DNA of 11,976 nucleotides from Deltaproteobacteria bacterium (GTDB lineage Bacteria > Desulfobacterota > Desulfarculia > Desulfarculales > Desulfarculaceae). Location of the stretch: the NCBI GenBank assembly GCA_021815655.1, contig JAKAGJ010000013.1, forward strand, positions 1 through 11,976, read 5' to 3'. A program made the translations under genes and the position numbers. The notes below the pieces were generated by a model. That model was not told the DNA's origin. It made no database searches and worked only from the letters and a program-made list of their open reading frames with translations. Positions 1 to 5,329 of the stretch are shown one piece after another. The stretch's first letter is position 1. Each line of letters starts with the position of its first letter.

Positions 1-63
1 CTGATCCATTTCAACTTCAAGGAGCAGCGCCGCCAGCGGCGCGGCGCCGGAGGAACCCCATGA
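1..63 (+). CDS. 3' end of an unidentified upstream gene (partial)
   Basis: The first frame is open from the window edge to a TGA at 61-63 and encodes only about 20 residues, a basic Arg/Gln-rich tail ending in GAGGTP. Third codon positions are mostly G or C, as in the neighbouring genes. Its stop overlaps the ATG of the cupin gene (ATGA, 60-63), a typical arrangement for translationally coupled genes in one operon. Nothing in these residues identifies a family. The reading rests on the stop/start overlap and codon bias, so chance read-through cannot be excluded. Confidence 0.5.
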   Translation: MIHFNFKEQRRQRRGAGGTP

Positions 64-398
64 CCCCCAACAACTACGCCGAGTTCATCGCCCGCCTGCC
101 CCAGGCCGACATCCCCATGGCCGGGGTCGGCGCTTCCCTGCTGGCCGGTGCCCAGGGGCAGGTGGTTTTCTTCACCCTGCCGGCCGGGGCCTCGGTGCCG
201 CCCCACAGCCATGGCGAGCAGTGGGGCATCGTGGTGGAGGGCGAGGTGGATTTGACCATCGCCGGCGTGCAGCGCACCTACCGCCGGGGCGACGCCTACT
301 ATATCGGCGACGGCGTGGTGCACAGCGCCGTGGTCAGGGAAGGCTGTCTGGCCATCGACGTCTTTGCCGATCCCCAGCGCTACCGCGCCAAGGCCTAG
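60..398 (+). CDS. small single-domain cupin protein
   Basis: This 112-residue protein is one small beta-barrel of the cupin superfamily. Cupin motif 1 is visible around residues 43-61 (G-x5-H49-x-H51 followed by E53-Q54 and a closing Gly). Motif 2 lies around 77-88 (RRGDAYYIGDGVVH, with H88). The His residues are the usual metal ligands, so a bound divalent metal is likely. In motif 1 the acidic residue sits closer to the second His than in the textbook pattern, and motif 2 has Gly where Pro is common; both variants occur in small regulatory or isomerase-like cupins. GGAGG at 49-53 is well placed before the ATG, which overlaps the preceding stop. The reaction cannot be inferred: such proteins may bind small ligands, isomerise sugars or act as dioxygenase-like enzymes. 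The fold call is firm, the function open. Confidence 0.85.
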   Translation: MTPNNYAEFIARLPQADIPMAGVGASLLAGAQGQVVFFTLPAGASVPPHSHGEQWGIVVEGEVDLTIAGVQRTYRRGDAYYIGDGVVHSAVVREGCLAIDVFADPQRYRAKA

Positions 399-410
399 GG
401 GCCGGCGGGA

Positions 411-426
411 CAGGCGCCCCTGCCTG
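411..426 (+). terminator. weak hairpin between convergent cupin and receiver genes
   Basis: A 5-bp stem (CAGGC / GCCTG) with a 6-base loop lies 13 bases after the cupin stop and is followed by a short TTT at 429-431. The 68-bp gap separates convergent genes, where a terminator would be expected. The stem is short and the T tract poor, so this is only a candidate. Confidence 0.25.
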
Positions 427-466
427 GCTTTGCGGTGTGAGGTGGGGGGATAGGGTGGGGGCCGGG

Positions 467-844
467 CTAGACCCGGGCCTCCACCTGATGGAAGGCCGCG
501 CGCACCACATCCAGCAACTGGTGCAGGTCCGCCGGTTTGGTCAGGTAGCCGTCGAAGCCGGCCTGGCGGGCCGAATCCGGGGTGAACAGGCGGTGGTAGC
601 CGGTCAGCGCGAATATCTGGGCCTGGGGCAGGCGGGGCCGGATGGCCCGGCACAGGTCCAGGCCGCTCATGCCCGGCATGTTCAGGTCCAGGAGCATCAC
701 CAGGATGGGTTCCCGCTCCAGAATGCACAGGGCCTCGCGGGCGCCCGCCGCCGCCGTCACCTCATAGCCGAATTCCTGAAAAAAGCTGCACAGGATATCC
801 CTGATGTCCGGCTCGTCATCCACGACCAGGATTTTGGAACCCAT
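467..844 (-). CDS. stand-alone CheY-like response regulator receiver protein
   Basis: A 125-residue single receiver domain with no output domain. Counting from the chosen ATG, the acidic pocket is D9-D10 (ILVVDDEPD), the phospho-acceptor is D53 in LLDLNMPGMSG, the switch Thr is T81 (ALTGY) and the conserved Lys is K103 in LTKP. All catalytic positions of an active receiver are therefore present. A TTG 33 bases upstream could extend the frame by 11 residues, but the ATG at 844 puts the first beta strand at the usual distance from the N terminus and has AAGG about 8 bases before it. Such proteins relay phosphate to a histidine kinase, a phosphotransfer protein or a motor. No kinase is nearby, so it is an orphan here. 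It converges with the cupin and diverges from the zinc-ribbon gene. Confidence 0.9.
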   Translation of the reverse strand: MGSKILVVDDEPDIRDILCSFFQEFGYEVTAAAGAREALCILEREPILVMLLDLNMPGMSGLDLCRAIRPRLPQAQIFALTGYHRLFTPDSARQAGFDGYLTKPADLHQLLDVVRAAFHQVEARV

Positions 845-882
845 GGGACCCACCTTGCACGAGGATGGGGGCGACAATTAAA

Positions 883-911
883 ATCATACTATTCTCTAGG
901 GGAAGATGCAA
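883..911 (-). promoter_or_regulatory. candidate sigma70 promoter for the receiver gene
   Basis: On the minus strand TTGCAT (911-906) and TATGAT (888-883) are separated by 17 bases. The -10 box matches consensus at 5 of 6 positions, the -35 box only at its first three. The segment is AT-rich in a GC-rich window, and the predicted start falls about 30 bases upstream of the receiver ATG. Read by eye, not tested. Confidence 0.4.
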
Positions 912-1032
912 CCGCCCCCGCCGTCGCGTGCGCCCTCCCTGGCCCGGAAGGGCCCAGGGGCCGGGGCTTGAAAGGCCTGCGGGGCATAATTTATGTTGAA
1001 AGGGAGAGCAAACCGCCAGCCGGGGGAGAAGC

Positions 1033-1197
1033 ATGCCCGCCTATGAGTACCAATGCCAGAAGTGCCAGGAGGTCTTCACGGTCTTTTTGACCTTGGCCGA
1101 GCATGGCCACAAACGCACCGTCTGCCCCAAGTGCAAGGGGCGCAAGTTGACCCAGCTCCTGGGCGGAGTGAGCGTCATCACCAGCAAGAAGAGCTAG
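1033..1197 (+). CDS. FmdB-family zinc-ribbon protein
   Basis: A 54-residue protein starting MPAYEYQC, the typical opening of the FmdB/CxxC_CXXC_SSSS regulatory-protein family. Two Cys pairs, C8-x2-C11 and C31-x2-C34, should bind one zinc ion in a ribbon fold, and the tail is basic and Ser/Lys-rich. The name comes from a formamide/amidase operon where a regulatory role was proposed; the biochemical function of most members is unknown. GGGGGAG at 1022-1028 is a good ribosome binding site before the ATG at 1033. Its TAG (1195-1197) overlaps the TAG of tupC on the other strand (1196-1194), so the genes meet tail to tail with no spacer. A link to tungstate uptake is not shown by this contact. Confidence 0.88.
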   Translation: MPAYEYQCQKCQEVFTVFLTLAEHGHKRTVCPKCKGRKLTQLLGGVSVITSKKS

Positions 1198-2114
1198 GCC
1201 GCCGGCCGCTCGTCCAGCACCAGCCAGGCCTGCTGACCGGGTTGCAGCCCCAGGCCGCGCACCTCCTCCAAGGGCAGGCGCAGGCAATAGGCGCGCCCCT
1301 CGGCCAAGAGGTCCACCCGCCCCCGCCCGTCCTCCGGCTCCCAGGACAGCCCGGCCACCCGGCAGGGCACCGACACCCGCCCCGGCCCCAGGTCCGTGGG
1401 CTGGCGCAGGTAGAGGGCCTGGGGCGTGATGGCCAGGGCCGGGGTCGGCGGGGCTGGGGGCGCGGCGGCCAGATGGCCGTACTCCAGGCCCCAAATCTGG
1501 TCCACGGTGCGCCCCAGCCAGGTCAGGTCGTGGCTGGCCACCACCAGGGTGGCCCCCCACTGCTCGCGGGCGCGCAAGGCCGCGCGGCGGATCAATTCGG
1601 CGCTGGGCGCGTCCACACCGGCGGTGGGCTCGTCCAGGAGCAGCACCCGAGGCTTGAGCACCAGGCGGGCGGCCAGGGCCACGCGCTTGGCCTCGCCGCC
1701 GGAGAGCTCATACCAGCGCCGGCGGCCAAACTCCCGGGGCGCCAGCCCCACCCATTCCAGGGCCTGGTCCAGTTGCTCCTGCCGCGCCCGCCCCCGTCCG
1801 CGCAGCTTCAGGCCATAGGCCAGGTTAGCCACCACGCCGCGCTTGAGCAGGTAGGGCTCCTGCAGGAGCAGGGTGATGCCCTGGCGGGCGTCGGGGCTCT
1901 CGGGGCCGCGTGGCGCGCCCTCGAAGAGCACCCGCCCCTGGCTGGGGGCCTCCAGGAAGGCCAGAATACGCAGCAGGGTGCTCTTGCCGCTGCCGTTGGG
2001 TCCCGCCAGGCCGATCACCGCGCCCCGGGGTATCTCCAGTCGGGGGATGTCCAGGGCCGGCAAGGGGCCGTAATGGTGGACCAGGCCGCGCACCTGGTAC
2101 AGGGGCTCGCTCAC
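1194..2114 (-). CDS. tupC: tungstate ABC transporter, ATP-binding protein
   Basis: A 306-residue cytoplasmic ATPase energising the TupAB importer. Visible motifs: Walker A GPNGSGKST (38-46), Q-loop Q85, signature LSGGE (137-141), Walker B VLLLDEP (157-163) and switch H195. After about residue 225 a Pro/Ala linker leads to an 80-residue C-terminal domain resembling the TOBE/MOP fold of oxyanion importers; in ModC-type ATPases such domains bind the oxyanion and can inhibit transport. That role here is inference. The start is a GTG at 2114-2112 forming a 4-base GTGA overlap with the tupB stop, so coupled translation is likely. The same frame stays open further upstream, but that extension lies over tupB and looks like its shadow. 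Molybdate is an alternative substrate; assignment to the Tup type rests mainly on the tupA neighbour. Confidence 0.9.
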   Translation of the reverse strand: MSEPLYQVRGLVHHYGPLPALDIPRLEIPRGAVIGLAGPNGSGKSTLLRILAFLEAPSQGRVLFEGAPRGPESPDARQGITLLLQEPYLLKRGVVANLAYGLKLRGRGRARQEQLDQALEWVGLAPREFGRRRWYELSGGEAKRVALAARLVLKPRVLLLDEPTAGVDAPSAELIRRAALRAREQWGATLVVASHDLTWLGRTVDQIWGLEYGHLAAAPPAPPTPALAITPQALYLRQPTDLGPGRVSVPCRVAGLSWEPEDGRGRVDLLAEGRAYCLRLPLEEVRGLGLQPGQQAWLVLDERPAA

Positions 2115-2806
2115 GGCGTGGCCCCCCGCCGCAGGCGGATCAGGCCCAGGTTGACCAGGAGCGCCAGGCCCAGCAGGATGATCCCCAGGGCGATGCCCTG
2201 GGCGAACTCGCCCTTGCCCGTCTCCAGAGCGATGGCCGTGGTGACGGTGCGGGTGTGCCACTTGATGTTGCCGCCCACCATCATGGCGATGCCCACCTCG
2301 GTGACCACCCGGCCGTAGGCGTTGACCGCCGCCGCCAGTAGACCCTGGCGGGCCTCCCACAGGGTGGTCAGGGCCAACTGGCGGCGGCTGGCCCCCAGAG
2401 TCAACAGGGTCAGCCCCAAGCGGCGGTCCAGCCCCTCCACCGCCGTGGCGGTGAGCGCCATCACCACCGGCAGGGCCAGGATGGCCTGGCCGATGGCCAG
2501 CCCCGGCAGGGTGAACAGCATCCCCCAGTCGCCCAGGGGCCCGCGCCGGGAGAGAAAGGAGTAGACCACCAGGCCGATAAGCACCGTGGGCAGGGCCAGG
2601 CAGGTGTCCACCAGGGTGCGCAGGAGCCGGCGCCCCCGGAAGCGGCCATGCCCCAGCACAAAACCCAGGGGCAGGCCCAGAACCAGGCTGGCCAGCATGG
2701 CCAGGCTGGAGGAACGCACCGTGGCCTCCAGGGCCGAGAAGGTCTCGGGGTCGCCCCTGGCCAAGAGCCTGAAGGCCTGGACCAGGCCTTCCAGGATATA
2801 GTTCAT
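2111..2806 (-). CDS. tupB: tungstate ABC transporter, permease protein
   Basis: A 231-residue inner-membrane permease of the TupB/ModB-like class. Hydrophobic segments lie around residues 33-51, 65-85, 96-120, about 150-180 and 201-222. The cytoplasmic coupling (EAA-like) loop that contacts the ATPase is recognisable as LLTLGASRRQLALTTLWEA, around residues 134-152. The conserved stretch after it (GRVVTEVGIAMMVGGNI) is characteristic of TupB proteins. AAGGGG lies 6 bases before the ATG at 2806. The gene follows tupA after 106 bp containing a strong hairpin and overlaps tupC by 4 bases. Two copies should form the channel that moves tungstate delivered by TupA. Length and topology are normal and no damage is seen. 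Confidence 0.93.
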   Translation of the reverse strand: MNYILEGLVQAFRLLARGDPETFSALEATVRSSSLAMLASLVLGLPLGFVLGHGRFRGRRLLRTLVDTCLALPTVLIGLVVYSFLSRRGPLGDWGMLFTLPGLAIGQAILALPVVMALTATAVEGLDRRLGLTLLTLGASRRQLALTTLWEARQGLLAAAVNAYGRVVTEVGIAMMVGGNIKWHTRTVTTAIALETGKGEFAQGIALGIILLGLALLVNLGLIRLRRGATP

Positions 2807-2852
2807 CTACTGCCCCTTGTAAGTTCCACAGCCTCAAGAGGGGAGCCGGCCA

Positions 2853-2884
2853 GGCGGGTCGGGCCAGGCGCCGCCCGACCCGCC
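2853..2884 (-). promoter_or_regulatory. strong tupA-tupB intercistronic hairpin
   Basis: A perfect 12-bp inverted repeat (GGCGGGTCGGGC and its complement) with an 8-base loop lies 28 bases after the tupA stop and 46 bases before the tupB start. No T tract follows on the minus strand, so it does not look like a complete intrinsic terminator. In transporter operons such hairpins between binding-protein and permease genes often protect the upstream mRNA or attenuate read-through, giving more binding protein than permease. That role is inferred from position; the structure is directly visible. Confidence 0.65.
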
Positions 2885-2912
2885 CAGGGGCTCTAAACGC
2901 TAGGCCAGGCCC

Positions 2913-3743
2913 CTATTGGGCGTTGGGCGTGAAGAGCTGCTTGCCGTAGACCTTGAAGTCGGCCATCAGCTTCTGGCCGTGGGGCGAGGCCAGCCAGTCG
3001 GAAAAGCGCTTGGCCAGGTCCTGCTTGGCCTTGGGGCAGGCCGCCGGGTTGACCTCGATGACGCTGTACTGGTTCAAGAGCTCGGGCTCGCCCTCCAGCA
3101 GCACCACCAGGGGCGGGTGGCCCTGATTGTCGGCCTCGAATTTAAAGAAGGTGCCGCGGTCGCAGAGGGTGTAGCCCTTCTTCTCGGAGGCCAGGATCAG
3201 GGTTTTATACATGCCCTGGCCGGCCTGCACGTACCAGGACTCCTTGTCGGGCACCTGTTCGCCGGCCTTCTTCCACAGCCCCAGCTCCATCATGTGGGTG
3301 CCGGACTTGTCCCCCCGGCTGACGAAGATGGCCTTGTGCTGGCGCAGGCTGGCCAGGGCCTGGGCCATGGTCTTGCCCTTGATCCCCGCCGGGTCGTCCG
3401 CCGGCCCCAGCAGCACGAAGTCGTTGTACATCACCTGGCGGCGGTTCACCCCGGCCCCGGACTCCACGAACTTCTTCTCGGCCCCGGGCGCGTGCACCAG
3501 CACCACATCCACGTCGCAGTTCTTGCCCAGCTCCAGGGCCTTGCCCGTGCCGGTGGCGGTCCATTTCAGCTCGATGCCGGTCTCCTTCTGGAATATCGGG
3601 GCCAGATAGTTCAACAGGCCCGTGTCGTCGGTGCTGGTGGTGGTGGCCATCATCAACTGGCCGCCGGCAAGAGCCGGGGCGGAGAGCGAGGCCAGCAGCA
3701 GGGCGGCGACGGCAAAGACGGCAAGGGCGTGGTACGGACGCAT
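2913..3743 (-). CDS. tupA: tungstate ABC transporter, periplasmic binding protein
   Basis: A 276-residue exported binding protein that captures tungstate for TupBC. It begins with a Sec signal peptide (positive MRPYH, hydrophobic core 7-21, likely cleavage after the ALA at 24-26). The mature N terminus carries ATTTSTDDTGLL (33-44), the hallmark of TupA-type tungstate binders, and SRGDKSGTH follows further in, as is typical of the family. The ATG at 3743 is chosen because GAGGAG sits 6 bases upstream; the frame opens 16 codons earlier, but that stretch contains this binding site and would spoil the signal peptide. It is the first gene of the operon, with a promoter and operator candidate about 120-160 bp upstream. 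Tungstate rather than molybdate is the best call from the TTTS motif; affinity cannot be judged from sequence. Confidence 0.94.
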   Translation of the reverse strand: MRPYHALAVFAVAALLLASLSAPALAGGQLMMATTTSTDDTGLLNYLAPIFQKETGIELKWTATGTGKALELGKNCDVDVVLVHAPGAEKKFVESGAGVNRRQVMYNDFVLLGPADDPAGIKGKTMAQALASLRQHKAIFVSRGDKSGTHMMELGLWKKAGEQVPDKESWYVQAGQGMYKTLILASEKKGYTLCDRGTFFKFEADNQGHPPLVVLLEGEPELLNQYSVIEVNPAACPKAKQDLAKRFSDWLASPHGQKLMADFKVYGKQLFTPNAQ

Positions 3744-3770
3744 GAGATACTCCTCGCTAAAATTGAGGCA

Positions 3771-3797
3771 GGCGGGCAAGCTGATTGCCAACCCGCC
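3771..3797 (-). promoter_or_regulatory. hairpin in the tupA leader
   Basis: Within the predicted 128-nt tupA leader a stem of GGCGGG with CCCGCC continues through wobble pairs and one mismatch to a 5-base AATCA loop, about 11 paired positions. It ends about 16 bases before the GAGGAG ribosome binding site. It could affect translation or mRNA life. I do not recognise the molybdenum/tungsten-cofactor riboswitch, and no terminator-type T run directly follows. Confidence 0.3.
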
Positions 3798-3859
3798 GTG
3801 AAAGCCGAAGACCGTGCCGCTTTAGGCCAGGAGGCGTCCGGGCCGAGGCGGCGGCGAGC

Positions 3860-3877
3860 TATGTCATTGTTGGCATA
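3860..3877. promoter_or_regulatory. imperfect 18-bp palindrome, candidate tup operator
   Basis: TATGTCA (3860-3866) and TGGCATA (3871-3877) are inverted 7-base arms matching at 6 of 7 positions around a 4-base centre. The site directly abuts the putative -10 box of the tupA promoter and covers the expected transcription start, the classic place for a repressor. ModE- and TunR-type oxyanion sensors control such operons in related bacteria, but I cannot match this sequence to a known site of either. Confidence 0.45.
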
Positions 3878-3906
3878 ATAATAGGAGAGAGCCGTTCGTA
3901 AGGCAA
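3878..3906 (-). promoter_or_regulatory. candidate sigma70 promoter for tupABC
   Basis: On the minus strand TTGCCT (3906-3901) and TATTAT (3883-3878) are 17 bases apart, matching the consensus boxes at 4 of 6 and 5 of 6 positions. The local AT-rich block stands out in a GC-rich region. The expected start is near 3871, inside the palindrome, giving a leader of roughly 128 bases. Confidence 0.5.
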
Positions 3907-4016
3907 GCGGGATCGCACCTCCCCGGCCAATTGAATCCTCCGCCTCGCGGGGAGGGGGCGGCTATGCTAGGCTGCATCATCACCCGCTGACCCAGGCCCT
4001 GGCAAGGAGGCAAGCC

Positions 4017-5018
4017 ATGCCCCGCGGACCCAAGAACTCCCTCACCGACGTGGAAGGCATCCAGGTGGGCCACTATCTCTCCGCCCCCCACCTCTGCGGG
4101 GTGAGCGTGGCCCTGTGCCCCCAGGGGGCCGTGGCCGGGGTGGACGTGCGCGGCGCCGCCCCGGCCACCCGCGAGACCGATCTACTGGCCCCCCTGAACC
4201 TGGTGCAAGAGGTGCAGGCCGTGGTGCTCACGGGAGGCTCGGTCTTTGGCCTGGCCAGCGCTGACGGGGTGGTGCGCTGGCTGGCCAGCCGAGGCTGGGG
4301 CTTTCCCCTGGATGAGGGGCAGGTGGCGCCCATCGTGCCGGCGGCGGCCTTTTACGACCTGGGGCGCGGCCAGGACTACGTGCCGCCCATCGACGCCACT
4401 TGGGGCGCCCGCGCCTGCCAGGACGCCCAGGACGGCCCCGTGCCCCTGGGCAACTCCGGGGCCGGCATCGGGGCCGTGGCCGGCGGCCTCAAGGGCGGCC
4501 TGGGCAGCGCCAGCGAGGTGCTGAAGAACGGGCTTACCGCGGCGGCCCTGGTGGTGGTCAACTGCCTGGGCTCGGTGATCGACTCGGCCAGCGGGCTGCC
4601 CTGGGAGGCCCGCCTGGAGCTGGACGGCGAGTTGGGCGACCTGGGCCGGCGGGCGGTGCGCCTGCCCGGACAGGGGCCGGGGCAGGCGGCGCGCAACACC
4701 ACCATTGGCATCGTGGCCACCGACGCGGTGCTGACCAAGGCCCAGGCCCAGAAGATGGCCCAGATGGCCCACGACGGCCTGGCCCGGGCCATCCGTCCGG
4801 CCCACACCATGTTCGACGGCGACACCATCTTCTGCCTGGCCACGGGGCGCCGCCCCCTGCCCCAGACGCCGGGCTTCTTCGCCGGCACCCAGGCCCAGGC
4901 CCTCAACGAGCTGGGCCGGGCCATGGCCGACTGCTTCAGCCGGGCCATCATGCGCGGGGTGCTGGCCGCCACCAGCCTGGGCGGCTTCAGCGCCTTGCGG
5001 GACCTGCCGCCGCTCTAG
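4017..5018 (+). CDS. P1 family (S58, DmpA/NylC-type) self-cleaving peptidase
   Basis: A 333-residue enzyme of the DmpA-type aminopeptidase/endo-type amidase family. Members are made as one chain and cleave themselves before a Ser or Thr that becomes the N-terminal nucleophile. The site here is clear: ARNTTIGIVATDA places the cut between N227 and T228, giving subunits of about 227 and 106 residues. Other family marks are the N-terminal LTDVEGIQVGHY (9-20), LTGGSVFGLA (71-80) and the Gly-rich GNSGAGIGAVAGG (145-157). An Asn-Thr cut resembles NylC-type members more than the Gly-Ser of DmpA. AAGGAGG at 4003-4009 supports the ATG at 4017. No signal peptide is seen, so it is probably cytoplasmic. 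Substrates may be N-terminal amino acids or short amides; the true substrate is unknown. It is divergent from tupA, with 273 bp between them. Confidence 0.9.
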   Translation: MPRGPKNSLTDVEGIQVGHYLSAPHLCGVSVALCPQGAVAGVDVRGAAPATRETDLLAPLNLVQEVQAVVLTGGSVFGLASADGVVRWLASRGWGFPLDEGQVAPIVPAAAFYDLGRGQDYVPPIDATWGARACQDAQDGPVPLGNSGAGIGAVAGGLKGGLGSASEVLKNGLTAAALVVVNCLGSVIDSASGLPWEARLELDGELGDLGRRAVRLPGQGPGQAARNTTIGIVATDAVLTKAQAQKMAQMAHDGLARAIRPAHTMFDGDTIFCLATGRRPLPQTPGFFAGTQAQALNELGRAMADCFSRAIMRGVLAATSLGGFSALRDLPPL

Positions 5019-5329
5019 CGGGAGCCCATGGTCGTGCCCCCCCCGCAAGCCACCGAAACAACCCAGGCACATGGCGCCGTCTGGAACCGTGCACCTCGCC
5101 GCGGCGCGGCGGAGTGCTAAAATAATTCGCGCCAACGCCGCTGAATGGGAATATTTTATACGGCGAAAGCCTGTCCAGGGACGCGCCTTAGCGTCGCCTT
5201 CCCGGTATGTTGGCGGATTAAGCCCAGGTTGCGGCCCAGCGCCCTCCCTGGCCACTTGGCACGGCTCCTGCTCAAGCATGACTGGATAATGTCCAGCCGT
5301 CTGGCCGGCCCTTTGTCTTGAGGTGACCA
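5019..5329. other. 311-bp intergenic region upstream of the efflux operon
   Basis: No credible gene is seen between the peptidase stop and the efflux operon start. The stretch holds an 8-C run at 5037-5044, an AT-rich patch at 5117-5160, a small perfect hairpin (GACGC/GCGTC) at 5180-5195 and a sigma54-type promoter at 5256-5272. The region from about 5050 to 5200 is where enhancer-binding sites for a sigma54 activator would lie, but no convincing paired inverted repeats were found there. Confidence 0.6.
5256..5272 (+). promoter_or_regulatory. candidate sigma54 (-24/-12) promoter of the efflux operon
   Basis: TTGGCACG (5256-5263), four bases, then CTGCT (5268-5272). The GG at 5258 and the GC at 5270 are exactly 12 bases apart, as required, and only the first T of the -12 TTGC element deviates from consensus. 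The predicted start is near 5283, giving a leader of about 47 bases to the ATG at 5330. Sigma54 promoters need an AAA+ activator; none is in this window. Confidence 0.55.

Noticed and set aside
968..996. TTGAAA followed by TTATGT as a promoter for the FmdB-like gene
   Set aside because: Spacing is 17 but the -10 is a very poor match, and the better CATAAT is only 11 bases from the -35.
221..1090. Plus-strand open frame of about 289 codons starting inside the cupin gene
   Set aside because: Overlaps the cupin out of frame, then runs antisense to the receiver gene; composition is Arg/Gly-rich with no motif.
1053..2318. Long plus-strand open frame of about 420 codons
   Set aside because: Lies antisense to tupB and tupC, whose motifs are clear. 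Its product is Gln/Gly/Pro-rich with no domain, as expected from GC-rich shadows.
2115..2837. N-terminal extension of the TupC frame
   Set aside because: The frame is open but lies entirely over tupB in another phase and is Gly/Pro/His-rich; the GTG with the 4-base overlap is the sensible start.
3744..3870. Molybdenum/tungsten-cofactor riboswitch in the tupA leader
   Set aside because: A hairpin is present but I could not recognise the conserved riboswitch core by eye; a covariance-model search would be needed to support it.
2916..3878. Plus-strand open frame over tupA
   Set aside because: Antisense to a well-supported exported binding protein; product is low-complexity and has no ribosome site.
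5117..5160. AT-rich patch as a sigma70 promoter for macA
   Set aside because: Several -10-like words exist, but none has a -35 box at 16-18 bases. The sigma54 site is better placed.
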